The notes: a model not told the origin generated them from the letters alone. 64,000 nt of DNA from Flavobacterium limnophilum (GCF_027111315.2 NZ_CP114289.2:3658001-3722000), one strand, 5' to 3'; numbered from the stretch's first letter, positions 26,869-36,320 are shown. A program made the numbers and translations.

Positions 26869-28227
26869 ATGCAACTGTATAACACCTTAAGCGCAGAAGA
26901 AAGAGCCGAGCTGATTGATCAAGCCGGCAAACAACGCCTTACGTTGTCTTTCTATGCGTATGCCAAAATTGAAGATCCAAAAAAATTTCGCGACGATTTG
27001 TTTATTGCCTGGAATGCACTCGATGCGCTGGGTCGAATTTATGTAGCCCACGAAGGCATCAACGCCCAAATGAATGTTCCTGCAGAAAATTTCGAAGCTT
27101 TCAGGGAAACTTTGGAAGTTTATGATTTCATGAAAGGCATTCGCCTGAATGTAGCCGTAGAACATGACGATCACGCCTTTTTGAAACTAACCATCAAAGT
27201 GCGCCACAAGATTGTTGCCGACGGTCTCAACGACGCAACTTTTGACGTAACCAACAAAGGAATTCACTTAAAAGCCAAGGAATTCAACGAAATTCTTGAT
27301 GATCCAAACACCATCGTCGTGGATTTTAGAAATCATTACGAAAGTGAAGTCGGCCATTTCAAAGGAGCCATCACTCCCGATGTTGAAACTTTTAGAGAGA
27401 GTTTACCCATAATAAACGAACAACTTCAAGACCACAAAGAAGATAAAAACCTGGTAATGTATTGCACCGGCGGCATTCGATGCGAGAAAGCAAGTGCTTA
27501 TTTCAAACATCAGGGTTTCAAAAATGTGTTCCAATTAGAAGGCGGCATCATCAATTACGCCAAACAAATTGAAGCAGAAGGATTGGAAAGCAAGTTCATT
27601 GGAAAGAATTTTGTTTTTGATAATCGTTTGGGCGAAAGAATTACGGACGATATTGTTTCGCAATGCCACCAATGCGGAAAACCTTGCGACAATCACACCA
27701 ATTGTGCCAACGACGGATGCCATTTGTTATTCATTCAATGTGACGAATGCAAAGCAGCTATGGAAAATTGCTGTTCTACGGAATGTCTTGAAATTACCCA
27801 TTTATCATTGGTCGAACAAGTGAAATTAAGAACCGGAAAACAAGTCGGAAATAAAGTTTTCAGAAAAGGAAAGTCCGAAAGTTTGAAATTCAAAAACTCT
27901 GGAGAGTTGACGGATACGGCTTTGGCCACGGCTTCAAAACCAACTGATATTCGCCAGAAAATAAAAGTAAAAAAGACATTGCTTGGCAAAGTGGAGCATT
28001 ATTACGTAAAAGCACAAGTAGGCCTTTTCATCATCGAAAACCAAGAATTGAATTCGGGTGACAAAATCCTGATCTCGGGACCAACCACCGGAAACCAGGA
28101 AATGGTTTTGGACAAAATGATGGTCAACGGAACCGAAAACACGATGGCTAAAATTGGCGACAAAGTAACATTTGCAGTACCTTTCAGAATTCGATTGTCT
28201 GATAAATTATTTAAAATCATCGGATAA
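26869..28227 (+). CDS. trhO: TrhO-type tRNA uridine hydroxylase with an added U32-like C-terminal domain
   Basis: Rhodanese-like enzyme that makes 5-hydroxyuridine at tRNA position 34 using O2 in E. coli (YceA/TrhO). This protein has 452 residues against about 350 for E. coli. An acylphosphatase-like UPF0176 domain (about 20-125) is followed by a rhodanese domain (140-235) with the active loop Y-C-T-G-G-I-R-C-E-K (Cys199, Cys205) and a Cys-rich zinc-type segment (266-306, ten Cys). Residues 367-452 match the C-terminal domain of the next gene, TrhP, at about half of positions, ending P-F-R-I-R-x-S-D-K-L in both. This tail is the unusual part. Confidence 0.9.
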   Translation: MQLYNTLSAEERAELIDQAGKQRLTLSFYAYAKIEDPKKFRDDLFIAWNALDALGRIYVAHEGINAQMNVPAENFEAFRETLEVYDFMKGIRLNVAVEHDDHAFLKLTIKVRHKIVADGLNDATFDVTNKGIHLKAKEFNEILDDPNTIVVDFRNHYESEVGHFKGAITPDVETFRESLPIINEQLQDHKEDKNLVMYCTGGIRCEKASAYFKHQGFKNVFQLEGGIINYAKQIEAEGLESKFIGKNFVFDNRLGERITDDIVSQCHQCGKPCDNHTNCANDGCHLLFIQCDECKAAMENCCSTECLEITHLSLVEQVKLRTGKQVGNKVFRKGKSESLKFKNSGELTDTALATASKPTDIRQKIKVKKTLLGKVEHYYVKAQVGLFIIENQELNSGDKILISGPTTGNQEMVLDKMMVNGTENTMAKIGDKVTFAVPFRIRLSDKLFKIIG

Positions 28228-28250
28228 TTTCCAAAAAAATCACTCATCCC

Positions 28251-28279
28251 CTTTATCAAGGTTCAAAACTTTGACAAAG
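28251..28279. repeat. Imperfect palindrome of the CTTTGTCAAAG family
   Basis: Sits between trhO and trhP. The right half AAACTTTGACAAAG matches exactly the right arm of the perfect palindrome at 36193-36225, so both belong to one dispersed intergenic repeat family. It lies inside the operon. Confidence 0.55.
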
Positions 28280-28295
28280 AATTACTCCATACAAA

Positions 28296-29537
28296 ATGAC
28301 AACAAACAATAAGATAGAATTAATGGCTCCAGCAGGAAACTTCGAGTCATTACAAGCAGGATTAGACAACGGAGCCGATTCCGTTTACTTCGGAGTAGAA
28401 CAATTGAACATGCGCGCTCGCGCCACCGTCAATTTCACGATGGAAGATTTGCCGGAAATTGCCCGTCGTTGCGAAGCCAAAAACGTTCGAAGTTATCTAA
28501 CATTGAACACCATCATTTACGACCACGATTTATCGGTGGTGAAAACATTATTGGCCAAAGCCAAAGAAGCCAATATCACGGCAGTAATTGCTTCCGACCA
28601 AGCTGTAATTGCGATGGCAAGAGGCATCGGGATGGAAGTCCATATTTCGACCCAACTGAATGTGACGAATATCGAAACCATCAAATTCTACAGCTTATTT
28701 GCCGACACAATGGTTTTGTCTCGCGAATTGAGTTTACGTCAAGTAAAAAACATTACCGCACAAATCGAGAAAGAACAAATCAAGGGACCAAACGGCAACT
28801 TGGTGGAAATAGAAATCTTTGGTCATGGTGCATTGTGCATGGCGGTTTCGGGAAAATGTTATTTGAGTTTACATTCTCAAAATTCATCTGCAAATCGTGG
28901 TGCCTGCAAGCAAAATTGTCGCAAAAAATATACTGTTATCGACCAAGAAACCGGTTTCGAAATCGAATTGGACAACGAATACATGATGTCGCCGAAAGAT
29001 TTATGCACGCTGGATTTCTTGGATCAAGTAATTGATTCCGGCATTCAAGTCTTGAAAATCGAAGGTCGTGGTCGTGCTCCAGAATATGTGGCAACGGTAA
29101 TAAAAACCTACCGTGAAGCCATCGACAGTTATTATGAAGGCACTTTTACCAAAGAAAAAGTAAGTGTTTGGATGGAAGCCTTAAATACGGTTTACAATCG
29201 TGGTTTTTGGTCAGGCTATTATTTGGGCCAGGAATTGGGCGAATGGAGCGATGTTTCCGGTTCGGCGGCGACCCAAAAGAAAGTATATGTTGGAAAAGGA
29301 ACCCATTTTTTCCCGAAAGCCGAAATTGGACAATTCAAGATTGAAGCTTACGACATCAAGATTGGCGATAAAATTCTGGTTACCGGTCCAAGCACGGGAG
29401 CACAAGAAATGATTATCGAGGAAATGTACGTGAATGACGTGACGGCAGAAAAAGCCACGAAAGGAGACGATTGCACTTTTAAACTGCCTTTCAGAATCCG
29501 AATGTCGGACAAATTATATAAAATCGTGGAAGCCTAA
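28296..29537 (+). CDS. trhP: TrhP-type tRNA uridine hydroxylase (peptidase U32 family, YegQ-like)
   Basis: U32-family protein, 413 residues. The E. coli homologue TrhP (YegQ) makes 5-hydroxyuridine in tRNA without O2, using prephenate and depending on iron-sulfur assembly. A TIM-barrel part (1-320) holds the U32 signature around G-A-L-C-M-A-V-S-G-K-C. Cys181, 188, 204, 208 and 237 are candidates for the cluster. Residues 328-413 form the U32 C-terminal barrel domain, shared with the preceding TrhO. The stop overlaps the ferredoxin ATG by one base, so translation is coupled. Confidence 0.9.
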   Translation: MTTNNKIELMAPAGNFESLQAGLDNGADSVYFGVEQLNMRARATVNFTMEDLPEIARRCEAKNVRSYLTLNTIIYDHDLSVVKTLLAKAKEANITAVIASDQAVIAMARGIGMEVHISTQLNVTNIETIKFYSLFADTMVLSRELSLRQVKNITAQIEKEQIKGPNGNLVEIEIFGHGALCMAVSGKCYLSLHSQNSSANRGACKQNCRKKYTVIDQETGFEIELDNEYMMSPKDLCTLDFLDQVIDSGIQVLKIEGRGRAPEYVATVIKTYREAIDSYYEGTFTKEKVSVWMEALNTVYNRGFWSGYYLGQELGEWSDVSGSAATQKKVYVGKGTHFFPKAEIGQFKIEAYDIKIGDKILVTGPSTGAQEMIIEEMYVNDVTAEKATKGDDCTFKLPFRIRMSDKLYKIVEA

Positions 29538-29767
29538 TGGTCATTGTAACACTGCAAAGAGACAAATGCATTGGCTGCAATTATTGCGTGGAAATGGCAC
29601 CCGTCCAATTTCAAATGTCCAAAAAAGACGGAAAATCAGTGTTGATTAAAAGCGTGAATGCCAAAGGATTTTTCACGCTGAAATCGCCTGACCACACCAT
29701 TGTCGAAAGTTGTGAATTGGCAGCCAAAGCCTGTCCGGTGAAGATTATTTCGGTGAAAGAAACGTAA
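29537..29767 (+). CDS. Single-cluster [4Fe-4S] ferredoxin
   Basis: Small electron carrier, 76 residues. Ligands Cys11, Cys14 and Cys17 (C-I-G-C-N-Y-C) and Cys66 followed by Pro make one [4Fe-4S] site; Cys59 is a further Cys that could form a disulfide, as in monocluster ferredoxins. It overlaps the trhP stop (TAATG). Its place as third gene of a tRNA-hydroxylation operon suggests it reduces the TrhP cluster, which is inference. Confidence 0.9.
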   Translation: MVIVTLQRDKCIGCNYCVEMAPVQFQMSKKDGKSVLIKSVNAKGFFTLKSPDHTIVESCELAAKACPVKIISVKET

Positions 29768-29794
29768 CTTTTTCGTTATTTCCACCCATAAAGC

Positions 29795-29831
29795 AACCCG
29801 TCACAATTGAAATCGTGATGGGTTTTTTTTT
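29795..29831 (+). terminator. Rho-independent terminator of the trhO-trhP-ferredoxin operon
   Basis: A 10-bp stem (29795-29804 with 29815-29824, one G-T pair) followed by a run of nine T. Confidence 0.85.
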
Positions 29832-29955
29832 AGTATATTTTTATGATTTTTTGCCCTTTTTACCCCTTGTAACATAAAACTAAAAAATACTATCTTTACA
29901 AATTAAACGTTTTAAGAACTTAAATTGCTTTTATAGCAATACTACATATATCATT

Positions 29956-31362
29956 ATGGCATGTACAAGTTGTTCAACTTCTGATGGTGGCGCACCAAAG
30001 GGTTGCAAAAATAATGGGACTTGCGGCACCGACAGCTGCAACAAATTAACGGTTTTCGACTGGCTTTCGAACATGAGTTTGCCCAATGGCGAAGCTCCGT
30101 TTGACTGTGTCGAAGTGCGTTTCAAGAACGGAAGAAAAGAGTTTTACCGCAATACCGAAAAACTGACTTTAAGCATGGGTGACATTGTCGCCACCGAAGC
30201 TTCTCCGGGTCACGACATCGGAATTGTGACGCTAACCGGCGAGTTGGTTCGCATCCAAATGAAGAAAAAAGGAGTCAATCACACCAGTGCCGACGTTGCC
30301 AAAGTGTATAGAAAAGCATCCCAAAAAGACATCGATATTTGGTCAAATGCCCGCAACAAAGAGGAACCAATGAAGGTTCGCGCACGAGAATTGGCCATTG
30401 CCCAAAAACTGGAAATGAAAATTTCCGACATCGAATTTCAAGGCGATGGATCGAAAGCCACTTTCTATTACACGGCCAATGACAGAGTCGATTTCAGACT
30501 TTTGATCAAGGATTTTGCCAAAGAATTCAGTACCAGGGTCGAGATGAAACAAGTGGGTCTTCGCCAAGAAGCCGCTCGTTTGGGAGGCATTGGATCTTGC
30601 GGAAGAGAATTGTGTTGTTCCACTTGGCTAACTGATTTTAGAAGCGTGAATACCTCGGCAGCTCGTTACCAACAATTGTCCTTGAACCCACAAAAATTGG
30701 CAGGTCAATGCGGAAAATTGAAATGCTGCCTGAATTATGAATTAGATACTTACATGGATGCCTTGAAAGGTTTTCCGAGCATGGATACCAAATTAGTAAC
30801 CGAAAAAGGAGATGCCGTTTGCCAAAAACAAGACATTTTCAAAGGAATGATGTGGTTTGCCTACACCAATGATTTTGCCAATTGGCACATGCTTAAAATA
30901 GAGCAAGTCAACGAAATTATTGCCGAAAACAAACTCAAAAACAAGGTGGCTTCATTGGAAGATTATTCAATCGAGGTGGTTCAAGAACCCGAAAAGCATT
31001 TTAACAATGCCATGGGTCAGGAAAGTTTAACCCGTTTTGACCAACCCAAGAAAAAGAAAAAACCAAACAAAAAACGCAAACCGGGCGGAGAAAATATTAT
31101 CGTTGCCAACAAAAACAGTGACAACAAACCCAACGATAACACAAACGGGAACAAGCCAAACAATAATAATAATAATAATAATAATAAGCCAAACAACAAC
31201 AAAAGGCCAAACAATAATTCTAAACCCAATAATTCCAAACCCAATAATTCCAAACCCAATGTTGCCAAACCCAATGTTGCCAAACCCAATGTTGCCGGAG
31301 ACAAAAAACCTGCTGTACCAAGAAAACCAATAATTATCACCAAAAATGAGAATAAAGAATAG
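29956..31362 (+). CDS. PSP1/RicT-like cytoplasmic protein with Asn-Lys-Pro repeat tail
   Basis: Cytoplasmic protein, 468 residues. The PSP1 C-terminal domain family includes B. subtilis RicT (YaaT), part of an iron-sulfur complex controlling RNase Y. Residues about 35-300 are the conserved part, with C-G-R-E-L-C-C-S-T-W-L and the following C-G-K-L-K-C-C, the Cys pattern of RicT. An extra N-terminal segment is rich in Cys (C-T-S-C-S and C-G-T-D-S-C). After residue 355 the tail is low-complexity (poly-Asn and KPNN/KPNV repeats). gldH starts 17 bases before its stop. Confidence 0.85.
   Translation: MACTSCSTSDGGAPKGCKNNGTCGTDSCNKLTVFDWLSNMSLPNGEAPFDCVEVRFKNGRKEFYRNTEKLTLSMGDIVATEASPGHDIGIVTLTGELVRIQMKKKGVNHTSADVAKVYRKASQKDIDIWSNARNKEEPMKVRARELAIAQKLEMKISDIEFQGDGSKATFYYTANDRVDFRLLIKDFAKEFSTRVEMKQVGLRQEAARLGGIGSCGRELCCSTWLTDFRSVNTSAARYQQLSLNPQKLAGQCGKLKCCLNYELDTYMDALKGFPSMDTKLVTEKGDAVCQKQDIFKGMMWFAYTNDFANWHMLKIEQVNEIIAENKLKNKVASLEDYSIEVVQEPEKHFNNAMGQESLTRFDQPKKKKKPNKKRKPGGENIIVANKNSDNKPNDNTNGNKPNNNNNNNNNKPNNNKRPNNNSKPNNSKPNNSKPNVAKPNVAKPNVAGDKKPAVPRKPIIITKNENKE
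31162..31296 (+). repeat. AAT microsatellite and five 15-bp tandem repeats in coding sequence
   Basis: 31162-31187 is eight AAT units coding for poly-Asn. 31222-31296 is five 15-bp units of AAACCCAAT plus AATTCC (two copies) or GTTGCC (three copies), giving K-P-N-N-S and K-P-N-V-A repeats. Changes in unit number keep frame in the 15-bp array and also in the AAT run. Confidence 0.9.
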
Positions 31363-31825
31363 TGCATTACTGCTTTTGGTCGTGATACTCTTTTTTTCAT
31401 GCGATAAAAAAAGGGTTTTTGACGAATACAAATCCGTGGGAACTGCGTGGCACAAAGACAGTATTGTAACTTTTGATTTACCAGAATTGGATTCGACAAA
31501 ACGATACAATTTATTCGTAAATTTGAGAGACAACAACGATTATCCGTTCAATAATCTCTTTTTGATTGTGGCACTGGAAATGCCCAACGGCTTCACGAAA
31601 GTGGATACATTGGAATATCAAATGGCGAATCCAGACGGTTCCCTAATGGGGGATGGATTCACGGACATCAAGGAAAGCAAACTTTTCTATAAAGAGAAAG
31701 TGAGATTTAGAGGAAAATACAAAGTACACATCAAACAAGCCGTCAGAGAAAACGGAAAAGTTCCCGGAGTACAAGCTTTAGAAGGAATTACCGATGTAGG
31801 TTTCAGAATAGAAAAAATAGATTAA
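31346..31825 (+). CDS. gldH: Gliding motility lipoprotein GldH
   Basis: Outer-envelope lipoprotein needed for gliding and type IX secretion function in Flavobacterium johnsoniae, 159 residues. A lipoprotein signal ends L-F-F-S-C (Cys20). The rest matches the GldH pattern: an early W-H-K-D segment, Y-P-F-N-N-L-F-L, D-G-S-L-M-G-D-G and R-F-R-G-K-Y. It overlaps the preceding PSP1 gene by 17 bases and is followed 9 bases later by the PBP1A gene, so the three form one transcript. Confidence 0.92.
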   Translation: MRIKNSALLLLVVILFFSCDKKRVFDEYKSVGTAWHKDSIVTFDLPELDSTKRYNLFVNLRDNNDYPFNNLFLIVALEMPNGFTKVDTLEYQMANPDGSLMGDGFTDIKESKLFYKEKVRFRGKYKVHIKQAVRENGKVPGVQALEGITDVGFRIEKID

Positions 31826-31834
31826 GACATCAAT

Positions 31835-34150
31835 ATGGCTGTTAAAAAAAACAATAATAAGGCAAACAACGTAGAAAAAGACATCAATTACTATAAAAAG
31901 AAATTCTGGAAAGTTTTCTTTTATGGCTTGGGCGGCATCATGGTATTTTTCTTGTTCGCCTCATGGGGACTTTTTGGCTCCATGCCTTCATTCGAAGATT
32001 TGGAAAATCCAGACTCCAATTTGGCTACCGAAATCATCTCGTCTGACGGAGTGATTTTGGGAAAATATTTCGAAAAAAACAGGTCGCAATTAAAGTATTC
32101 CGACTTGCCTAAAAATTTGGTGGATGCATTGGTAGCCACCGAAGACGAACGCTTTTACGAACATTCCGGGATTGACGGCCGAGGAACATTGAGAGCCATT
32201 GCCAGTATGGGAACAAGCGGAGGTGCAAGTACCTTGACCCAACAATTGGCCAAACAATTATTCCACGGCGAAGGTTCCAAATTCCTGCCTTTTAGAATCG
32301 TGCAAAAAATAAAGGAATGGATTATCGCCATCCGATTGGAACGCCAATACACCAAAAACGAAATCATCGCCATGTACTGCAACGTCTATGATTTCGGAAA
32401 TTATTCTGTTGGGGTGAGCTCTGCGGCGCAAACCTATTTTTCTAAAGCACCGAAAGATTTAACCATTGACGAATCGGCAATATTGGTCGGAATGTTTAAA
32501 AATTCAGGTTTGTACAATCCAGTAAAAAATCCGCAAGGTGTCAAAAACCGTAGAAACGTGGTGCTTTCGCAAATGGAAAAAGGACATATCATTACCAAAG
32601 ATCAAAAAGAAAAACTACAAGCATTGCCCATCACCCTAAAATTCAAACTGGAAAGCCACCGCGAAGGAACGGCCACTTATTTCAGGGAATATTTGCGTGA
32701 TTATATGAAAAAATGGGCAGAAACAAACAAAAAAGCTGATGGTTCTGATTACGACATCTACAAAGACGGCTTGAAAATCTACACCACCATCGATTCCAGA
32801 ATGCAATTGCACGCCGAAGAAGCCGTTGAAAAGCACATGGCCAACCTGCAAGAACAATTTTTTATTGAAGCAAAAGACAACAAAAATGCGCCTTTTGTCA
32901 ATATTTCCGAAGCCGAAACCCAACGCATCCTCAAACAAGCGATGAAAGCATCCTATCGCTGGACGGTAATGACGGAACTGGAAAAAAGCGAGGAAGAAAT
33001 CATTGCTTCTTTCAGCAAAAAGACAAAAATGAAAGTCTTCACCTGGAAAGGAGAAAGAGATACCATTATGACACCATTGGATTCCATCCGATATTACAAA
33101 CACTTCCTGCAATCGGGATTGATGGCCATGGAACCCCAAACGGGCAATATCAAGGCTTGGGTGGGCGGAATCAATTACAAATATTTCCAATACGACCACG
33201 TGGGGCAAGGAGCCAGACAAGTAGGTTCCACATTCAAACCCTTTGTTTATGCCACGGCTATCGAACAATTGGGAATGTCGCCTTGTGACACCATTGTCGA
33301 TGGTCCATTCATGATTCGCAAAGGTCGCCATAACGTAACCGAAGATTGGGAACCCAGAAATTCCAACAATTCATACCGTGGAATGGTAACCTTGAAACAA
33401 GGATTGGCCAATTCCATCAACACCATTTCGGCCAAATTGATTGACAAAACAGGACCTGAAGCCGTTGTGGAATTGACACACAAATTAGGCGTAAAATCCG
33501 AAATTCCTGCCCAACCATCCATTGCATTGGGTGCCGTTGATATTACTGTCGAAGACATGGTTGCCGCATATGGAACCTTTGCCAACCAGGGCGTTTATGT
33601 AAAACCACAATTCATCACCCGAATAGAAGACAAGAGTGGTGTCGTGATTTATGAACCCATCCCGGAATCGCATGACGTATTGAATAAAGACATTGCTTTT
33701 GCCGTAATCAAATTGCTCGAAGGTGTTACCGAAAGTGGCTCTGGAGCAAGATTGCGTACTCAAGGTGGCGGAAGCGGCGACAACCGCTGGACAGGCTATC
33801 CGTACATGTTTACCAATCCAATTGCAGGTAAAACAGGAACAACACAAAACCAGTCAGACGGTTGGTTCATGGGAATGGTTCCCAACTTAGTAACTGGAGT
33901 TTGGGTAGGTTGCGAAGACCGTTCTGCTCGTTTCAAAAGTCTGACTTATGGTCAAGGAGCAACAGCAGCCTTGCCTATTTGGGGTTATTTCATGAAACTG
34001 TGTTATGAAGACCAAAACCTCAAAGTTTCCAAAGAAGATTTCGACAGACCACCAAATCTTTCCATAAAAGTGGATTGCTACACCCGACCAGCAGCAGTTG
34101 TAAAAGACACTACCGCGGTAGAACAAGACACCGAGGAATTCGAATTCTAA
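31835..34150 (+). CDS. Penicillin-binding protein 1A, bifunctional peptidoglycan synthase
   Basis: Class A PBP, 771 residues, anchored by one N-terminal helix (about 26-48). The GT51 domain (70-245) has the catalytic Glu103 in E-D-E-R-F-Y-E-H. The transpeptidase domain has Ser465 in S-T-F-K, Ser527 in S-I-N and K666-T-G. It polymerises and cross-links peptidoglycan. Third gene after PSP1 and gldH, ended by a hairpin terminator. Confidence 0.95.
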   Translation: MAVKKNNNKANNVEKDINYYKKKFWKVFFYGLGGIMVFFLFASWGLFGSMPSFEDLENPDSNLATEIISSDGVILGKYFEKNRSQLKYSDLPKNLVDALVATEDERFYEHSGIDGRGTLRAIASMGTSGGASTLTQQLAKQLFHGEGSKFLPFRIVQKIKEWIIAIRLERQYTKNEIIAMYCNVYDFGNYSVGVSSAAQTYFSKAPKDLTIDESAILVGMFKNSGLYNPVKNPQGVKNRRNVVLSQMEKGHIITKDQKEKLQALPITLKFKLESHREGTATYFREYLRDYMKKWAETNKKADGSDYDIYKDGLKIYTTIDSRMQLHAEEAVEKHMANLQEQFFIEAKDNKNAPFVNISEAETQRILKQAMKASYRWTVMTELEKSEEEIIASFSKKTKMKVFTWKGERDTIMTPLDSIRYYKHFLQSGLMAMEPQTGNIKAWVGGINYKYFQYDHVGQGARQVGSTFKPFVYATAIEQLGMSPCDTIVDGPFMIRKGRHNVTEDWEPRNSNNSYRGMVTLKQGLANSINTISAKLIDKTGPEAVVELTHKLGVKSEIPAQPSIALGAVDITVEDMVAAYGTFANQGVYVKPQFITRIEDKSGVVIYEPIPESHDVLNKDIAFAVIKLLEGVTESGSGARLRTQGGGSGDNRWTGYPYMFTNPIAGKTGTTQNQSDGWFMGMVPNLVTGVWVGCEDRSARFKSLTYGQGATAALPIWGYFMKLCYEDQNLKVSKEDFDRPPNLSIKVDCYTRPAAVVKDTTAVEQDTEEFEF

Positions 34151-34162
34151 AACCATAAATGG

Positions 34163-34199
34163 AGCCTCCTTTAATAAATTTATTATCGGAGGCTTTTTT
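34163..34199 (+). terminator. Rho-independent terminator after the PBP1A gene
   Basis: Stem AGCCTCC/GGAGGCT (34163-34169 and 34188-34194), an AT loop that can itself pair, and a T6 tail. Confidence 0.85.
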
Positions 34200-34280
34200 G
34201 ATTGCCAACTGAATTGCAATATTGTTTTTTCTTTTAAAAATAAAGGCTTACTTTTAATAGCCAAAAGAAATCGTTTTGCC

Positions 34281-34982
34281 ATGATCAACAAAAAAGTTAA
34301 CAACGTTCAAGAAGCACTCCAAGGAATCGAAAACGGAATGACCCTGATGCTGGGCGGTTTCGGACTGTGCGGTATTCCCGAAAACTCCATTGCCGAATTG
34401 GTGAAAAAAGAAACTACCAATCTGACCTGCATTTCTAACAATGCCGGTGTTGATGATTTTGGTCTTGGGCTACTTTTACAAAAACGCCAAATCAAAAAAA
34501 TGATATCTTCCTATGTGGGAGAAAATGCCGAATTCGAACGCCAAATGCTTTCTGGTGAACTTGAAGTAGAACTCATCCCTCAAGGTACTTTAGCTGAACG
34601 CTGTCGTGCTGCACAAACTGGAATTCCCGCTTTTTTCACGCCAGCCGGTTTCGGAACCGAAGTCGCCATTGGCAAAGAAACCCGAGAATTCAACGGAAAA
34701 ATGCACGTAATGGAATTGGCTTTCAAAGCTGATTTTGCGATTGTAAAAGCCTGGAAAGGCGACACAGCAGGAAACCTCATCTTCAAAGGAACCGCCCGAA
34801 ATTTCAATCCTTGTATGGCTGGTGCGGCAAAAATCACCATCGCCGAAGTCGAGGAATTAGTCGAAGCCGGAACACTCGACCCCAACCAAATTCACACTCC
34901 CGGAATCTTCGTGCAACGCATTTTTCAAGGGGAAAAATATGAGAAGAGGATTGAGAAGAGAACCGTTAGAGAGAGAAAATAA
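34281..34982 (+). CDS. scoA: 3-oxoacid CoA-transferase subunit A
   Basis: Alpha subunit of a succinyl-CoA:acetoacetate-type CoA-transferase, 233 residues. It has the family [11 protein letters not shown] and A-G-F-G-T-E-V-A. The subunit pairs with the beta subunit at 35518-36174 to interconvert acetoacetate and acetoacetyl-CoA. Unusually, a small lipoprotein gene stands between the two. The last residues ([12 protein letters not shown]) are basic and may have been altered by the insertion boundary. Confidence 0.92.
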   Translation: MINKKVNNVQEALQGIENGMTLMLGGFGLCGIPENSIAELVKKETTNLTCISNNAGVDDFGLGLLLQKRQIKKMISSYVGENAEFERQMLSGELEVELIPQGTLAERCRAAQTGIPAFFTPAGFGTEVAIGKETREFNGKMHVMELAFKADFAIVKAWKGDTAGNLIFKGTARNFNPCMAGAAKITIAEVEELVEAGTLDPNQIHTPGIFVQRIFQGEKYEKRIEKRTVRERK

Positions 34983-35022
34983 TGTTCAGTGTTCAGCAAA
35001 CAGTAATCCAAAAAAAATCAAT

Positions 35023-35415
35023 ATGAGAAAAATAATTCTAATGATAATGTTATCCACTTTAGTATTTGCATCTTGTAAAAATAAAAACAGTGACATATTG
35101 GATGGGAAAAGTTTTATTGGATTTGAAGAAGATGTATATTTTGATACCCCAACACGAACATTTCAAACAATATTAACTTTCAAAAATGATAGTGTATTGG
35201 TCGTGAAAAAATTAATCTCCATAATTGATAAGGACACTTTGAATTTTAAATTAAAGTATTCTAATTATCAGTACAAAGGAGTAGTTAAAAAAGAAAAAAA
35301 CAATCTAGAATTTGTCGCAGATGCATATAAATGTAAAGGCTGTCAGTATTCCGTTGCATTGGGTAAAAAAGGTTTTGCAAAAAAGTATATGAAAAAAAAG
35401 CTTATAAAGGTTTAA
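35023..35415 (+). CDS. Small lipoprotein of unknown function inserted between scoA and scoB
   Basis: 130 residues from the ATG at 35023, which gives a clean lipoprotein signal (L-V-F-A-S-C). A longer frame from 34939 overlaps scoA and is unlikely. The mature part is Lys-rich with C-K-G-C near residue 105 and no family I recognise. The gene is AT-rich. A fragment of the GTTCAGTGTTCAG repeat family (34984-34999) lies just before it. These points suggest it is an insertion into an original scoA-scoB pair. Confidence 0.65.
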   Translation: MRKIILMIMLSTLVFASCKNKNSDILDGKSFIGFEEDVYFDTPTRTFQTILTFKNDSVLVVKKLISIIDKDTLNFKLKYSNYQYKGVVKKEKNNLEFVADAYKCKGCQYSVALGKKGFAKKYMKKKLIKV

Positions 35416-35517
35416 TTTCTAAAAATGGATTAATTTTAAATGGAATTAAATTCAAACTAGAATAAAGCTAAAACTTAAATGACCTTACAATCCTTAAATG
35501 GTTCAAAAAACAAAATT

Positions 35518-36174
35518 ATGCTAACAAAAGAAGACATCGCCAAACGCATCGCCCAAGAAGTCAAAGACAAATACTTTGTCAACCTTGGAATTGGTATTCC
35601 AACATTGGTAGCCAATTATATCCCAAAAGGAATTGAAGTGGAATTTCAAAGTGAAAACGGTGTTCTGGGAATGGGACCTTTCCCTTTTGAAGGCGAAGAA
35701 GACGCTGATTTGATCAATGCCGGAAAACAAACCATAACAACCCTAAAAGGCGTTTCTTTCTTTGACTCGGCAACCAGTTTCGGAATGATTCGCGGGCAAC
35801 ACGTCGATTTAACCATTCTTGGCGCAATGGAAGTTGCTGAAAACGGAGATATAGCCAACTGGAAAATCCCCGAAAAAATGGTCAAAGGAATGGGTGGCGC
35901 GATGGATTTAGTCGCTTCTGCTGAGAACATAATCGTAGCTATGATACACGTCAACAAAGCGGGAGAAAGCAAAATTCTAAGAAAATGCACTTTGCCCTTA
36001 ACCGGTGTTGGCTGTGTAAAAAAAGTCGTAACCGAATTAGCCGTAATGGAAATCACTCCAAAAGGTTTTAAGCTCTTAGAGCGTGCGCCAGGCGTTTCTG
36101 TAGAACACATTATCGCCTCCACCGAAGCCAATTTGATTATCGAAGGCGAAATTCCAGAAATGGTGATTGATTAA
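35518..36174 (+). CDS. scoB: 3-oxoacid CoA-transferase subunit B
   Basis: Beta subunit with the catalytic Glu in S-E-N-G-V-L-G (about residue 45), 218 residues from the ATG at 35518; an in-frame ATG at 35479 would add 13 residues that lack family similarity. G-I-G-I-P-T-L-V and the A-M-E-V-A-E-N-G-D stretch are typical. It works with scoA. The gap from the lipoprotein stop is about 100 bases. Confidence 0.92.
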   Translation: MLTKEDIAKRIAQEVKDKYFVNLGIGIPTLVANYIPKGIEVEFQSENGVLGMGPFPFEGEEDADLINAGKQTITTLKGVSFFDSATSFGMIRGQHVDLTILGAMEVAENGDIANWKIPEKMVKGMGGAMDLVASAENIIVAMIHVNKAGESKILRKCTLPLTGVGCVKKVVTELAVMEITPKGFKLLERAPGVSVEHIIASTEANLIIEGEIPEMVID

Positions 36175-36192
36175 ATCCCTAAACATCTTGAA

Positions 36193-36225
36193 TATCTTTG
36201 TCAAAGTTTTAAACTTTGACAAAGA
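36193..36225. repeat. Perfect 16-bp-arm palindrome, CTTTGTCAAAG family
   Basis: Arms 36193-36208 and 36210-36225 are exact reverse complements around one T. The same right arm occurs at 28265-28279 between trhO and trhP. Confidence 0.8.
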
Positions 36226-36239
36226 TTCGTAAAAACAAA

Positions 36240-36262
36240 AAACCGCCCAATTAAGGCGGTTT
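36240..36262. terminator. Hairpin terminator between scoB and fumarase genes
   Basis: GC-rich stem AAACCGCC/GGCGGTTT (36240-36247, 36255-36262) with A-rich left and T-rich right flanks, located between convergent genes. Confidence 0.65.
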
Positions 36263-36320
36263 CATTATTTTAAAAGCTTTCAGAACTTGGCAAAAAACTT
36301 TGTGCCTTTGCGGTTAAAAT

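Noticed and set aside
31017..31536. Long Leu-rich and Phe-rich frames on the minus strand opposite the RicT-like gene tail
   Set aside because: They are the antisense of Asn/Lys/Pro repeats and of gldH; no start context or family similarity.
34939..35022. Extended start of the small lipoprotein overlapping scoA
   Set aside because: The lipobox requires the start at 35023.
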